Assembly (NCBI RefSeq): GCF_002027545.1
Contig: NZ_MXAN01000104.1
Location: forward strand, 1 to 21,977
DNA: 21,977 bases
Source: Moraxella lacunata
GTDB taxonomy: Bacteria > Pseudomonadota > Gammaproteobacteria > Pseudomonadales > Moraxellaceae
Direction: 5' to 3'
In this document: positions 6,718 through 14,291 of the stretch, piece by piece
How the letters are laid out: each line of letters starts with the position of its first letter
Position numbering within the stretch: the first letter of the stretch is position 1
Position numbers and translations under genes: made by a program
The notes under the pieces: generated by a model
The model's input: only the letters and a program-made list of their open reading frames with translations
What the model was told of the DNA's origin: nothing
Database searches by the model: none

Positions 6718-7575
6718 TTAAACCGTGAAACAAAAAATAGCACCAAAAATAAGAATTATCACAAGACCTTGTATGGAAAGTAGATGATTTTGGTTGCTTT
6801 TACCCCAAAGAAGTAAGATAAAGCCAAGTATGACTGATAATCCAGAAATAAAACCCAATAAAACTACTCCTAAGCTTGTTTCATTTTGTGTTGGTATATT
6901 TATATCGTCTTCGTGAAGATTAGGGTAATATCTTTTTAGGCTGTAATGGCTTAATAAAGCAAAAATAAGTAACGGCAAATGATATAGGATAAGTGTTAAA
7001 TAAATATCTTGATAAAATTTCTGCCTTTGTTTTTGATAAAAGTCAAGTTGGCTATCAAAATCATAAATGCTGTAATTGCCCACTTTTAATTCGTATAGAA
7101 GCTTGCCATTTTTTGCCCCTGTTTGATACCAAGCGGTAGCGGTTTGACCTTTGTAGTCATAGGCTTTTTTACAGGTGTCAGAAGTATTTTCGGCACAATT
7201 TAGATTTTCATCACCTAGTCTAAAATAGTAATCGTGATACTTACCGCTTTGAACCATAAAGCGTTCATTTGGGATAATGCCCGTAACTTGTATAAGTTCA
7301 TTTTTGCTTTTTGCCAAAGGCTTTTGGTGGATAATATCGACACCATCAAATGCAAAAGAGACAAACATTAAAACAAAACCAATGAGAGCATAATTGGTTG
7401 TTAAATTTTTGCCAATATAATGATGATAACAGCCAATAATCAAAATGATATTGGCAATAATGGCAAAAAAGAAGCTCTTGGTAAAGCTATAAAAATAACC
7501 AAAACAAAGTGCAAATATGGCGTAGCAAATACTGGCAATCAATAGCCACTTATTAAACTGTATATCTTTATTCAT
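6718..7575 (-). CDS. Membrane protein with extracytoplasmic C-x7-C domain (paralogue of 20404-21750)
   Basis: The 285-residue protein has membrane helices at about 10-30, 33-52 and 61-79, then an extramembrane domain (about 85-190), a helix at about 192-212, and two more at about 236-257 and 266-283. The domain has GKYHDYYFRLGDENLNC (C127), a second cysteine eight residues on (C135), then KKAYDYKGQTATAWY and LLYELKVGNYSIYDF. The same pattern, with the same cysteine spacing, appears in the 448-residue protein at 20404-21750, so the two are paralogues. I do not recognise a named family. Possible starts are TTG 7611, ATG 7587 and ATG 7575. The last is chosen for its MNKDIQFNK start but has only a weak GGTG upstream. 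Unusually rich in Phe, Ile and Leu. Function unknown. Confidence 0.7.
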   Translation of the reverse strand: MNKDIQFNKWLLIASICYAIFALCFGYFYSFTKSFFFAIIANIILIIGCYHHYIGKNLTTNYALIGFVLMFVSFAFDGVDIIHQKPLAKSKNELIQVTGIIPNERFMVQSGKYHDYYFRLGDENLNCAENTSDTCKKAYDYKGQTATAWYQTGAKNGKLLYELKVGNYSIYDFDSQLDFYQKQRQKFYQDIYLTLILYHLPLLIFALLSHYSLKRYYPNLHEDDINIPTQNETSLGVVLLGFISGLSVILGFILLLWGKSNQNHLLSIQGLVIILIFGAIFCFTV

Positions 7576-7596
7576 AAAAAACACCATAAAAACACC

Positions 7597-7624
7597 AAAA
7601 TACCGCCCCAAAGAGCGGTATTTT
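7597..7624 (-). terminator. Hairpin between gcvP and the downstream membrane protein gene
   Basis: TACCGC (7601-7606) pairs with GCGGTA (7615-7620); A/T flanks extend the stem and both strands have T-rich tails. On the - strand it would end gcvP readthrough, or lie in the leader of the gene starting at 7575. The T-tail is better on the + strand, where no gene is present. Confidence 0.55.
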
Positions 7625-7682
7625 TTGATAGCTTATTTAATAATTATACCTAGCGAACTTGATATTTACCACAGCAAGGGTT

Positions 7683-7751
7683 TGTAGGGGCGTGTTGCAC
7701 ACGCCCTTGATGCTACGTTAATGTTTAGGGCGTGCACAGCACGCCCCTACA
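7683..7751. repeat. 69-base inverted-repeat element (TGTAGGGGC ends)
   Basis: The left end TGTAGGGGCGTGTTGCACAC and the right end read in reverse, TGTAGGGGCGTGCTGTGCAC, are matching terminal inverted repeats. Each end is also a hairpin (GGGCGTG/CACGCCC). No coding capacity. Same family by its ends as 1808-1996 and 10760-10828, although the internal palindrome differs (GCGTG versus GCGAAT). Confidence 0.65.
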
Positions 7752-7802
7752 CCGATGCATCATTGAATTTGTGGTAATTTTAGAGTTCTGCGATTATAAC
7801 AA

Positions 7803-10667
7803 TCAATCTTCATAATTATCAATGCTTGGGCAAGAACAAATCAAATTCTTATCGCCATACACATCGTCCACACGCCCCACGCTCGGCCAGAATTTGTGAG
7901 CCTTGATATAAGGTAGGGGGAACACCGCTTCTTCACGGCTGTAAGGGTGCGTCCATTCGCCTTCCGTTACGACAAAGGCGGTGTGTGGGGCATTGACAAG
8001 TGGGTTATCGTCCGCCGTCCAACCGTCTGCCCCTGCCTTAACTTTTAGGGCTTCTTGCTTGATTTGCTTTAATGCCGAGATAAAGCGGTCAAGTTCGTCA
8101 ATACTTTCGGACTCAGTCGGCTCAATCATGAGCGTACCTGCCACAGGGAACGACATGGTCGGAGCGTGAAAACCATAGTCCATCAAGCGTTTGGCAATGT
8201 CGGTTTCGCTAATGCCTGTCTCTTCTTTTAGTGGGCGAATGTCCACGATACATTCGTGAGCGACAAAGCCATTTTTGCCGGTGTACAAAATCGGATAGTC
8301 ATTTTCTAGCGATTTGGCGACATAGTTGGCGTTCAATAAGGCACGCTTAGTCGCTGACAACAGACCGTCCGCCCCCATCATTGTGATATACATCCACGAG
8401 ATTGGCAAAATGCTTGCCGAACCATAAGCGGCTGATGACACCGAGCCTTGACCGTCAGGGGCATTCATCACGCCTGTTACGCTGTGGCTTGGCATAAATG
8501 GAGCAAGGTGCGATTTTAGACCGATTGGACCCATACCTGGGCCACCGCCACCGTGTGGGATACAGAAGGTTTTGTGCAGGTTCATGTGTAGCACGTCTGC
8601 CCCCACGTCCGCAGGTTGCATGATAGCCACTTGGGCGTTCATGTTCGCCCCATCCATGTACACCTGTCCGCCATGCTTGTGGATAAGCTCGCAAATATCA
8701 CGAATGCCTTCTTCATACACGCCATGCGTGGACGGATAGGTAATCATGAGTGCACCCAAACGCTCGCTGTACTCTTCACATTTGGCTTGTAAATCCGCCA
8801 CGTCCACATTACCCTTGTCATCGGTTGCCACCACCACGACTTTCATGCCAAGCATTTGAGCGGTTGCAGGGTTGGTGCCGTGTGCCGAGCGTGGGATTAG
8901 GCAGACATCACGTCCGCTCTCGCCACGGCTTTCATGATAACGGCGAATGAGTAGTAGTCCTGCATACTCGCCAGACGCACCAGAGTTGGCTTGCATACTA
9001 ATCTCATCAAAGCCTGTGATTGCTCGCAGTTGGGCTTGTAGGCTTTCAATCATCTCATGATAGCCCGTTACTTGTTCTTTTGGGGCGAATGGGTGAACAT
9101 TTGCAAACTCATTCCAAGTAATCGGCAACATCTCGCTTGTGGCGTTTAGTTTCATTGTGCAAGAACCAAGTGAAATCATCGAGCGGTTCATCGCCAAATC
9201 CTTATCTTCTAAGGATTTTAGATAGCGGAGCATTTCGTGTTCGGTGTGATAGCTGTTAAAGGTGGGGTGCGTGAGAATCTCATCTGTGCGAAGTAGCTCG
9301 CCCAAAATCACTTCTGCTTTGTCAAGCTCGCCTGTCGCCCCAAAAATTTTGCACAATTCATCAAATTCATCTCTTTCGGTCAATTCATGAAACGACACAG
9401 AAATGCCGTGATTGTCGTGCTTCCATAGGTTGTAGCCTTTTTCGCTGGCAAGGGCGTACACTTTATCGGCTTGTTCTTGATTGTCAAAATCCACAAGTAC
9501 GGTATCAAAAAACACATCATGGCGTACATTTAGCCCTGCTGATTTTACCGCCTTAGCAAAAGCGACCGCTAGGGCGTGAATGCGTGTGGCAATGCGTTTT
9601 AGACCGCTTGCCCCATGATACACCGCATACATACCTGCTAGGTTGGCAAGCAACACTTGGCTTGTGCAAATGTTTGAGTTGGCTTTTTCACGGCGGATAT
9701 GCTGTTCACGGGTTTGCAATGCCATGCGTAGGGCGGTGTTGCCTTGTGCGTCTTTTGATACGCCGATGATGCGACCAGGGGCGGAGCGTTTGTCCTTGTC
9801 TTTAAAGGCAAAATAGGCAGCATGTGGCCCACCAAAACCCATTGGCACGCCAAAACGTTGAGTGCTACCTAGGGCAATGTCCGCCCCCATGTCGGCAGGG
9901 GATTTTAGTAGTACAAGGCTCATAATGCCGCTTGCGACAATGGCGTATGCCCCTTTTTCTTTGACGCTTGCGATAATGTCGGTCAAGTCCACCACGTCGC
10001 CGTCCCTGCCAACGTATTGGAAAAACGCCCCAAAAAACTCGCCATTTTTGGCAACGTCAAAATCGCCCACCACCACATCAAAACCAAAATATTTGGCACG
10101 AGTGCGAATCACATCAAGAGTCTGCGGATAGGTACGTTCGTCCACAAAAAAGGCATTGGATTTTGATTTGCTCACACGTTTTGCCATTGCCATGGCTTCG
10201 GCGGCAGCGGTTGCTTCATCAAGCAGACTTGCCCCGGCAAGCTCCATGCCTGTTAGGTCAATGCACACTTGTTGGAAATTTAGCAGGGCTTCTAGGCGAC
10301 CTTGGGCAATCTCGGCTTGATAAGGGGTGTAAGCGGTGTACCAACCGGGGTTTTCTAGGACATTTCTTTGAATCACGGCAGGCAGGCGAGTGGGCGAGTA
10401 TCCTTGCCCGATATAGCTTTTGGCAACCGTGATTTTGTCCGCCATGCCACGCAGTTTGGCAAGGGCTTCATGCTCGGTTGTGGCGGTTGGTAAATCAAGC
10501 GGACGGTTAATGCATACCGATTGGGGAACGACCGCATCAATAAAGGCATCAAGATTGTCAAAACCAACGGTTTTTAGAAGTTTGGCTTCATCGTCTTGTT
10601 TGTTGCCCAAATGACGCTCCACAAAGGCGTTTTGGTTAAACAAATCATTAAAGGTGTTTAAGGTCAT
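7803..10667 (-). CDS. gcvP: Glycine dehydrogenase (decarboxylating), P-protein
   Basis: Pyridoxal-phosphate enzyme of the glycine cleavage system. It decarboxylates glycine and passes the aminomethyl group to the lipoyl arm of GcvH. The 954-residue length is that of the fused, homodimeric P-protein. The PLP lysine is K699 in [21 protein letters not shown], with the glycine-rich loop directly after it; [12 protein letters not shown], the MDGANMNAQ stretch and MIEPTESES near the C-terminus are also family signatures. The N-terminus [10 protein letters not shown] leads into the conserved RHLG motif (about residues 18-21). AAGGA lies just upstream of the ATG at 10667. gcvH precedes it on the same strand, but a strong terminator and a repeat element lie between, so gcvP probably also has its own transcription start. 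Confidence 0.98.
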   Translation of the reverse strand: MTLNTFNDLFNQNAFVERHLGNKQDDEAKLLKTVGFDNLDAFIDAVVPQSVCINRPLDLPTATTEHEALAKLRGMADKITVAKSYIGQGYSPTRLPAVIQRNVLENPGWYTAYTPYQAEIAQGRLEALLNFQQVCIDLTGMELAGASLLDEATAAAEAMAMAKRVSKSKSNAFFVDERTYPQTLDVIRTRAKYFGFDVVVGDFDVAKNGEFFGAFFQYVGRDGDVVDLTDIIASVKEKGAYAIVASGIMSLVLLKSPADMGADIALGSTQRFGVPMGFGGPHAAYFAFKDKDKRSAPGRIIGVSKDAQGNTALRMALQTREQHIRREKANSNICTSQVLLANLAGMYAVYHGASGLKRIATRIHALAVAFAKAVKSAGLNVRHDVFFDTVLVDFDNQEQADKVYALASEKGYNLWKHDNHGISVSFHELTERDEFDELCKIFGATGELDKAEVILGELLRTDEILTHPTFNSYHTEHEMLRYLKSLEDKDLAMNRSMISLGSCTMKLNATSEMLPITWNEFANVHPFAPKEQVTGYHEMIESLQAQLRAITGFDEISMQANSGASGEYAGLLLIRRYHESRGESGRDVCLIPRSAHGTNPATAQMLGMKVVVVATDDKGNVDVADLQAKCEEYSERLGALMITYPSTHGVYEEGIRDICELIHKHGGQVYMDGANMNAQVAIMQPADVGADVLHMNLHKTFCIPHGGGGPGMGPIGLKSHLAPFMPSHSVTGVMNAPDGQGSVSSAAYGSASILPISWMYITMMGADGLLSATKRALLNANYVAKSLENDYPILYTGKNGFVAHECIVDIRPLKEETGISETDIAKRLMDYGFHAPTMSFPVAGTLMIEPTESESIDELDRFISALKQIKQEALKVKAGADGWTADDNPLVNAPHTAFVVTEGEWTHPYSREEAVFPLPYIKAHKFWPSVGRVDDVYGDKNLICSCPSIDNYED

Positions 10668-10759
10668 GATAAAATCCTTATAATCAAGGTTGGGAATTTA
10701 ATTTAAAATATGGTTTTAACAATGATATTTTAAATTAAATCGGTGTTTAAATGTGGGAT

Positions 10760-10828
10760 TGTAGGGGTGAATTGCAATTCGCCCTGATATAAAAATTTGA
10801 TACAGGGTAAATGTAATTTGCCCCTACA
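10760..10828. repeat. 69-base inverted-repeat element between gcvH and gcvP
   Basis: The left end TGTAGGGGTGAATTGCAATT and the reverse-read right end TGTAGGGGCAAATTACATTT are terminal inverted repeats with internal hairpins. It has the same length as the element at 7683-7751, which flanks the other end of gcvP. Confidence 0.65.
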
Positions 10829-10870
10829 CATTCATTTAAAGGTATTGCCATTAAGAATAAGTTAAATCTG

Positions 10871-10901
10871 AAAAAGGGCAAAACGTTACCATTTTGCCCT
10901 T
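10871..10901 (-). terminator. Terminator of gcvH
   Basis: On the - strand AGGGCAAAA (10900-10892) pairs perfectly with TTTTGCCCT (10883-10875) around an 8-base loop, followed by Ts. It begins only about 8 nt after the gcvH stop codon. Confidence 0.85.
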
Positions 10902-10907
10902 GATTTA

Positions 10908-11288
10908 TTATAAAGAGCCTTCGTAATCATCGGCACTCATCAGACCGTCATAATCGGCAGGATTGGCAGGTTTGATTTTAAAGAACCATGCTTTACCATA
11001 AGGATCTTCATTGGCAAGCTCTGGGCTGTCTACCAGCTCTTCGTTAATCTCAACGATTTCACCTGCGATTGGGGCATAGACATCGCTCGCTGCTTTAACT
11101 GATTCTACAACGGCAATTTCTTCATCGGCAGAGACGGTGCGACCGACTTCTGGCAATTCCACAAATACCACATCGCCAAGCAAATCTTGGGCGTGGTCTG
11201 TGATACCAACGGTGATGATACCGTCATCTTCTAGTTTTAGCCATTCGTGGCTGGCAACGTATTTCAAATCGCTTGGGATATTACTCAT
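10908..11288 (-). CDS. gcvH: Glycine cleavage system H-protein
   Basis: Lipoylated carrier that shuttles the aminomethyl and reduced-lipoyl intermediates among the P, T and L proteins. The 126 residues match the family's usual length. The lipoyl lysine is K65 in [19 protein letters not shown], and other conserved blocks are [29 protein letters not shown] and the C-terminal [14 protein letters not shown] lies 7 bases before the ATG at 11288. It follows gcvT and a small lipoprotein gene on the same strand. Confidence 0.97.
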   Translation of the reverse strand: MSNIPSDLKYVASHEWLKLEDDGIITVGITDHAQDLLGDVVFVELPEVGRTVSADEEIAVVESVKAASDVYAPIAGEIVEINEELVDSPELANEDPYGKAWFFKIKPANPADYDGLMSADDYEGSL

Positions 11289-11374
11289 GGGTTTCTCCTG
11301 TGAGTTTGGTGAATTAAATGGGGGTTAATGGGTTAAAAGGGTGTACTTAAAAGCGGTGTACAAGGATTGTCAAG

Positions 11375-11494
11375 CTATTGATAGACACATTGTTTGCTTG
11401 CTTCATCATAACGACCGCCATCATCTAAACATCTGTCTTTGGCATCACAGCCTACCAATAATAAAATAACCAAACCTGCACATAGGTATTTCAT
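11375..11494 (-). CDS. 39-residue putative lipoprotein inside the gcv cluster
   Basis: An ATG at 11494 opens a frame encoding MKYLCAGLVILLLVGC and then 23 more residues, ending in a TAG at 11377-11375. The hydrophobic start ends in a lipobox-like LVGC with the candidate lipid-bearing Cys at residue 16, giving a mature peptide of 24 residues. That peptide contains DRCLDDGGRYDEASKQC, in which two cysteines 14 residues apart could form a disulfide. AGGA lies about 11 bases upstream of the ATG, a rather long spacing. The signal-peptide pattern and cysteine layout make a real gene likely. It sits between gcvT and gcvH on the same strand. Function unknown, and no link to glycine metabolism can be read from the sequence. 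Confidence 0.65.
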   Translation of the reverse strand: MKYLCAGLVILLLVGCDAKDRCLDDGGRYDEASKQCVYQ

Positions 11495-11544
11495 ATGATT
11501 TCAATTCCTAAATCAATTTCTAAACATAATAAAACGAACATAAA

Positions 11545-11574
11545 GACCCAAAAGCACCTTTGATGCTTTTGGTC
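11545..11574 (-). terminator. Hairpin after gcvT
   Basis: CAAAAGCA and TGCTTTTG (within 11549-11572) form a stem extended by GACC/GGTC with one bulged base. It lies about 18 nt beyond the gcvT stop. On the - strand the tail GTCTTTATG is not a strong T-run, so it may only reduce readthrough to the lipoprotein and gcvH. Confidence 0.5.
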
Positions 11575-11591
11575 AGTTTTTCGGTGTACAA

Positions 11592-12698
11592 TCAATCAAA
11601 TTGCTTTTTGCCATGTCTGATAAATGGTAATTTGAGTACACGCACATCCATCTCTTTGCCACGCATGACAACTTTGGCATGCTCGCCTGTAAAGCTGGCA
11701 GGCACACGAGCGATTGCGATTGATTGGTTAAGACTTGGGGAGAATACGCCACTTGTGGTAATGCCGTTGCCACTATCGGTAACGACTTCCATGCCCGCAC
11801 GCAGTACACCGCCTTTGGCAAGTAGTAGTCCGACTTGGCGGACTTTGACACCGTCATTTTTTAGGGCGACAAGGGCGGATTTACCGACAAAATCACGGTT
11901 TTCATCTTTTAAATCCACCGTCCACGCCATGCCTGCTTCAAGGGGGCTGGTATCATCGTCCATGTCGTTGCCGTATAGGTTCATGCCTGCTTCCATTCTT
12001 AGGGTATCTCTTGCCCCAAGTCCACATGGGGCGACACCTGCCTTGACAAGCTCATCAAAAAACAAGGCCGCTTCCCCTGCTGGCATGACCACTTCCACGC
12101 CGTCTTCGCCTGTGTAGCCTGTGCGAGCGACAAACCAATCATCGCCTAAGTCCACACCAACAAAGGGTTTTAGGGCGTTTACTTTATCCGCCCACTGGGG
12201 CTTGACGGTAAGGAGCTTGGCAATGGCGTTTCGCCCTTGTACGGCAAGCATAGCAACATCATAGCGGGGGGCGAGCGTTACGCCAAAGTCATCGCCAATT
12301 TTGGCAAAGTGGGCGGAGTCTTTTTCACGGGTTGCCCCGTTTGAGACGATACGATAAGCGGTCTCATTTTCATTCATGCGATAGACGATTAGGTCATCGA
12401 TGACACCGCCGTTGTCGTTTAGCATGCCAGAATATAAAGCCTTGCCGACAAAGGATAATTTGGCGACATCGTTGGCGAGCAGTTTTTGTAAAAAGGCTTT
12501 GGCGTTGTCGCCCGTTACGTCCGTAACCAGCATGTGCGAGACATCAAACATACCTGCGTCTGTCCGCACGGCGTTGTGTTCGTCAATTTGTGAGCCATAA
12601 TTGACAGGCAATTCCCAACCACCAAAATCGACAAGTTTGCCATTGTGGGCGGTGTGAGCATCAAATAGGGGGGTGCGTTGTGGGGCGTGTGTGGTCAT
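11592..12698 (-). CDS. gcvT: Glycine cleavage system aminomethyltransferase (T-protein)
   Basis: Tetrahydrofolate-dependent enzyme that releases ammonia from the aminomethyl-GcvH intermediate and forms 5,10-methylene-tetrahydrofolate. The 368 residues are full length for the family. Conserved segments are [24 protein letters not shown] near the start, FDVSHM (51-56), [11 protein letters not shown] with the catalytic Asp at about residue 101, [11 protein letters not shown], and [27 protein letters not shown] is 6-10 bases before the ATG at 12698. It is the first gene behind the tandem glycine riboswitch, whose 3' end can pair with this start site. Confidence 0.97.
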   Translation of the reverse strand: MTTHAPQRTPLFDAHTAHNGKLVDFGGWELPVNYGSQIDEHNAVRTDAGMFDVSHMLVTDVTGDNAKAFLQKLLANDVAKLSFVGKALYSGMLNDNGGVIDDLIVYRMNENETAYRIVSNGATREKDSAHFAKIGDDFGVTLAPRYDVAMLAVQGRNAIAKLLTVKPQWADKVNALKPFVGVDLGDDWFVARTGYTGEDGVEVVMPAGEAALFFDELVKAGVAPCGLGARDTLRMEAGMNLYGNDMDDDTSPLEAGMAWTVDLKDENRDFVGKSALVALKNDGVKVRQVGLLLAKGGVLRAGMEVVTDSGNGITTSGVFSPSLNQSIAIARVPASFTGEHAKVVMRGKEMDVRVLKLPFIRHGKKQFD

Positions 12699-12783
12699 GG
12701 GGTGTCCTTAGTTATTGTCAAAAAACAAAAATATTGTTAAACAACAAAAATCCTATTGGCAAAACTGCCAAAAAACACCCCAT
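12697..12783 (-). promoter_or_regulatory. Riboswitch expression platform: anti-Shine-Dalgarno/anti-start helix
   Basis: Read on the - strand, ATGGGGTGT (12783-12775) is perfectly complementary to ACACCCCAT (12705-12697), which includes the AU of the gcvT start codon. Two G-U pairs extend the helix into the AAGGA Shine-Dalgarno (12709-12705). The same AGATGGGG bases (12785-12778) form the 3' strand of the second aptamer's P1. The two pairings exclude each other, so ligand-bound P1 would free the start site. A small hairpin, TTGGC..GCCAA (12771-12756), and U-runs fill the 69-nt loop. Confidence 0.65.
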
Positions 12784-13040
12784 CTGTCCTGTTACCTGAG
12801 ATTTTCGCCAAGTGATTTGTAAGTCGCCAAACCCAAAAACCAAATCACCTGCTTCTTCCCTTCGGTGGTGCAAGCACGCTCTCCAGAGTGGTTAATTTGT
12901 GGCACGACCACAAATTAAGTCTTTCAGTCCTTGTTACCTGAGCGATTATAGGGGGTTTCAAATCCCAAAAATGGCTTGGGATTTACAACATTACGCCTTC
13001 GGTGATTGCTTTTTTGCAATGCTCTCCTGAAAAACACCCC
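12778..13040 (-). ncRNA. Tandem glycine riboswitch
   Basis: Two glycine aptamers are arranged in tandem in the gcvT leader, transcribed from the - strand. Aptamer I (about 13034-12920) has P1 formed by UUUUUCAG (13034-13027) and CUGAAAGA (12927-12920), and the conserved blocks GGAGAGC, CACCGAAGG and CUCAGGUAACAAGGAC. Aptamer II (about 12891-12778) has the same blocks: GGAGAGC, CACCACCGAAGGG and CUCAGGUAACAGGAC. An 11-bp hairpin (12918-12892) links the two. These core blocks, duplicated ahead of gcvT, identify the class securely. It should couple gcv expression to glycine level, most likely as an ON switch through the helix described at 12697-12783. The transcript begins almost at the first aptamer. 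Confidence 0.95.
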
Positions 13041-13041
13041 T

Positions 13042-13070
13042 ATTATGAAAAAAAATGCTACAATTTACAA
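13042..13070 (-). promoter_or_regulatory. Predicted promoter of the gcv riboswitch transcript
   Basis: On the - strand TTGTAA (13070-13065) and CATAAT (13047-13042) are separated by exactly 17 bases. Transcription would begin near 13035, immediately at the 5' strand of the first aptamer's P1 helix. Confidence 0.65.
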
Positions 13071-13161
13071 GTAAAATTTGCAAATTTTATCAAATAATTT
13101 ACGTTAATCCGAGCCTAAAATATCATAACTTATTGATTATTAAATGGTTGTTGTTTTTTTT

Positions 13162-13187
13162 GGTAGGGGCGAATCATATTCGCCCGT
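13162..13187. repeat. Solo GTAGGGGCGAAT palindrome
   Basis: GTAGGGGCGAATCATATTCG and the following CCCG form a hairpin (GGGCGAAT/ATTCGCCC) like a single end of the elements at 1808-1996 and 10760-10828. No partner end was found nearby. It lies between the gcv promoter and the promoter of the YcgL-family gene. Confidence 0.5.
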
Positions 13188-13223
13188 GGTAAATTAATCA
13201 CTTATATAAAGTTGAAAATAAGG

Positions 13224-13229
13224 TATAAT
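13224..13229 (+). promoter_or_regulatory. Probable -10 box for the YcgL-family gene
   Basis: A perfect TATAAT lies 41 bases upstream of the ATG at 13270. The best -35 candidate at 16-18 base spacing (within CACTTATAT) is poor, so only the -10 is called. Confidence 0.45.
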
Positions 13230-13269
13230 TTGTAAAGTTGAGTTTTTTAATTGAGATTAAGGCACAAAA

Positions 13270-13590
13270 ATGCACTGTGATGTTTATAAATTCCCCAAAA
13301 GCCCCGACTGGTACGTCTATATTGCCCGCCCAGACTACCCCGATGATACCGATGAGATTCGTGATTGGCTAGGCGTGCTACCGTCTGACATACGAGCCAA
13401 ATTGGGACTTAGCCAATTTGTCATGCACCTAGATTTGTCAGAACGCACCAAACTTGCCCAAGCGGACATTGAGACCGTCAAAGCCCGCCTTGCCGAGCAG
13501 GGCTATTATGTACAAGCTCCGCCAGCAGACGTGCTAGCACAGCAAGCCCTAGCCCGTGCCAAAGCCTTGCAAGACAAAAAATATGATTAA
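13270..13590 (+). CDS. YcgL-family protein
   Basis: The 106-residue soluble protein matches the YcgL family, small conserved gammaproteobacterial proteins of unsettled function. The N-terminal MHCDVYKFPKSPDWYVYIAR corresponds to the family's beta-strand start (CxVYRS..K..TYLYV). The block FVMHLDLSERTKLAQADIETVKARLAEQGYYVQAPP carries the family's most conserved features: the hydrophobic strand, the K-L-x-x-A-D-I-E-x-V pattern and the E-Q-G-Y-Y-[VL]-Q-x-P-P end. An Ala-rich helix follows. An AAGG lies about 8 bases before the ATG. The next gene on the + strand starts 61 bases later. Confidence 0.85.
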   Translation: MHCDVYKFPKSPDWYVYIARPDYPDDTDEIRDWLGVLPSDIRAKLGLSQFVMHLDLSERTKLAQADIETVKARLAEQGYYVQAPPADVLAQQALARAKALQDKKYD

Positions 13591-13651
13591 AATTATCAAG
13601 TTTTCCAAAAACATGCTAAAATAGGGCGATTATTTTTGTGATTGATAAATT

Positions 13652-14158
13652 ATGGAATGGTTAAAAGAGCTTATCAAAAGTCTGCCCTTAGATGTCATTA
13701 GTGAGTACATTGCCGAGCTTGTATTTTGGTGGTCAAATCTGGTCAAAGACGTGCCGGATAATGATTTGCCGTTTTTGGCATATGTGGGTGCTTCCATTTT
13801 GGTGCTACTTTTGCTTATCTTTGTCGTGCGTGTTATTCCACGCCCCATTGGCGGTATGTTGTGGGCATTGGCGGTGGCGGTGCTTTTGACCCCCGGTGAT
13901 ACATTGACAGGCACAGGGCAGATTGCTCCTGCGGTTGCAAATGTGGCTCACAGCATTTTGATGGGCGACACAGCAGGAGCTAAAAGTGCCTTTTTGCCGA
14001 TTTTGGTGGTGTTTATTGTCCTGCTTTTTGTCGGGGCGATTTGGCAAATTTTGCGTGGTGTGATTGAAGTGAACATCGCCAAAGCCAAAGAAAAAGCCCG
14101 TATCAAAGAAGAAAAACGCCTGCTCGAAGAAGCTGAGAAAAACGCCCAAAAATCTTAA
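13652..14158 (+). CDS. Three-helix membrane protein with charged coiled-coil tail
   Basis: The 168-residue protein has a short amphipathic N-terminus (1-40), membrane helices at about 41-62 (FLAYVGASILVLLLLIFVV), 67-82 and 113-134, and a highly charged helical tail (142-168, AKAKEKARIKEEKRLLEEAE) probably in the cytoplasm. I do not recognise a named family. The ATG at 13652 lacks a clear Shine-Dalgarno (ATTGATAAATT precedes it), but the hydrophobic pattern and length support coding. It lies between the YcgL-family gene and the rpsF operon on the same strand and might be co-transcribed with the former. A run of six Cs followed by TTTTC just after the stop is not a clear terminator. Confidence 0.7.
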   Translation: MEWLKELIKSLPLDVISEYIAELVFWWSNLVKDVPDNDLPFLAYVGASILVLLLLIFVVRVIPRPIGGMLWALAVAVLLTPGDTLTGTGQIAPAVANVAHSILMGDTAGAKSAFLPILVVFIVLLFVGAIWQILRGVIEVNIAKAKEKARIKEEKRLLEEAEKNAQKS

Positions 14159-14189
14159 ACCCCCCCTTTTCTTTATAAAAAAGTTCGTG

Positions 14190-14195
14190 TATAAT
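14190..14195 (+). promoter_or_regulatory. Probable -10 box of the rpsF operon
   Basis: A perfect TATAAT about 100 bases upstream of rpsF. The -35 region at 17 bases (TTTTCT) is weak. The resulting leader of about 90 nt is long enough to hold a regulatory structure. Confidence 0.5.
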
Positions 14196-14246
14196 AACGC
14201 ACTTTGTTAAATGATTGGTCTATATCAATCAATTTTCAATCTCCTT

Positions 14247-14267
14247 GCTATTATCTATGATAATGGC
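14247..14267 (+). promoter_or_regulatory. Leader hairpin of the rpsF operon
   Basis: GCTATTATC and GATAATGGC form a 9-bp stem (one G-U pair) with a TAT loop, 24 nt before the rpsF ATG. U-rich sequence and AATCCG follow, then the GGGAG ribosome site. rpsF leaders in many bacteria carry an S6:S18-binding autoregulatory element with a CCG motif. Here a CCG lies at 14277-14279, outside the stem, so equivalence is uncertain. Confidence 0.35.
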
Positions 14268-14291
14268 TGTTTTAATCCGTAGGGAGTCCTT

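Noticed and set aside
7683..7751. Paired hairpins as ordinary rho-independent terminators of gcvP
   Set aside because: There is no T-run after either hairpin, and the outward TGTAGGGG ends match other elements in the window, so a repeat element is the better reading.
9862..10131. 89-codon + strand frame opposite gcvP
   Set aside because: Low-complexity Ser/Thr/Pro composition typical of antisense reading of a real gene; no start signals.
11560..12117. 185-codon + strand frame opposite gcvT
   Set aside because: Antisense shadow; gcvT on the other strand is full length and unambiguous.
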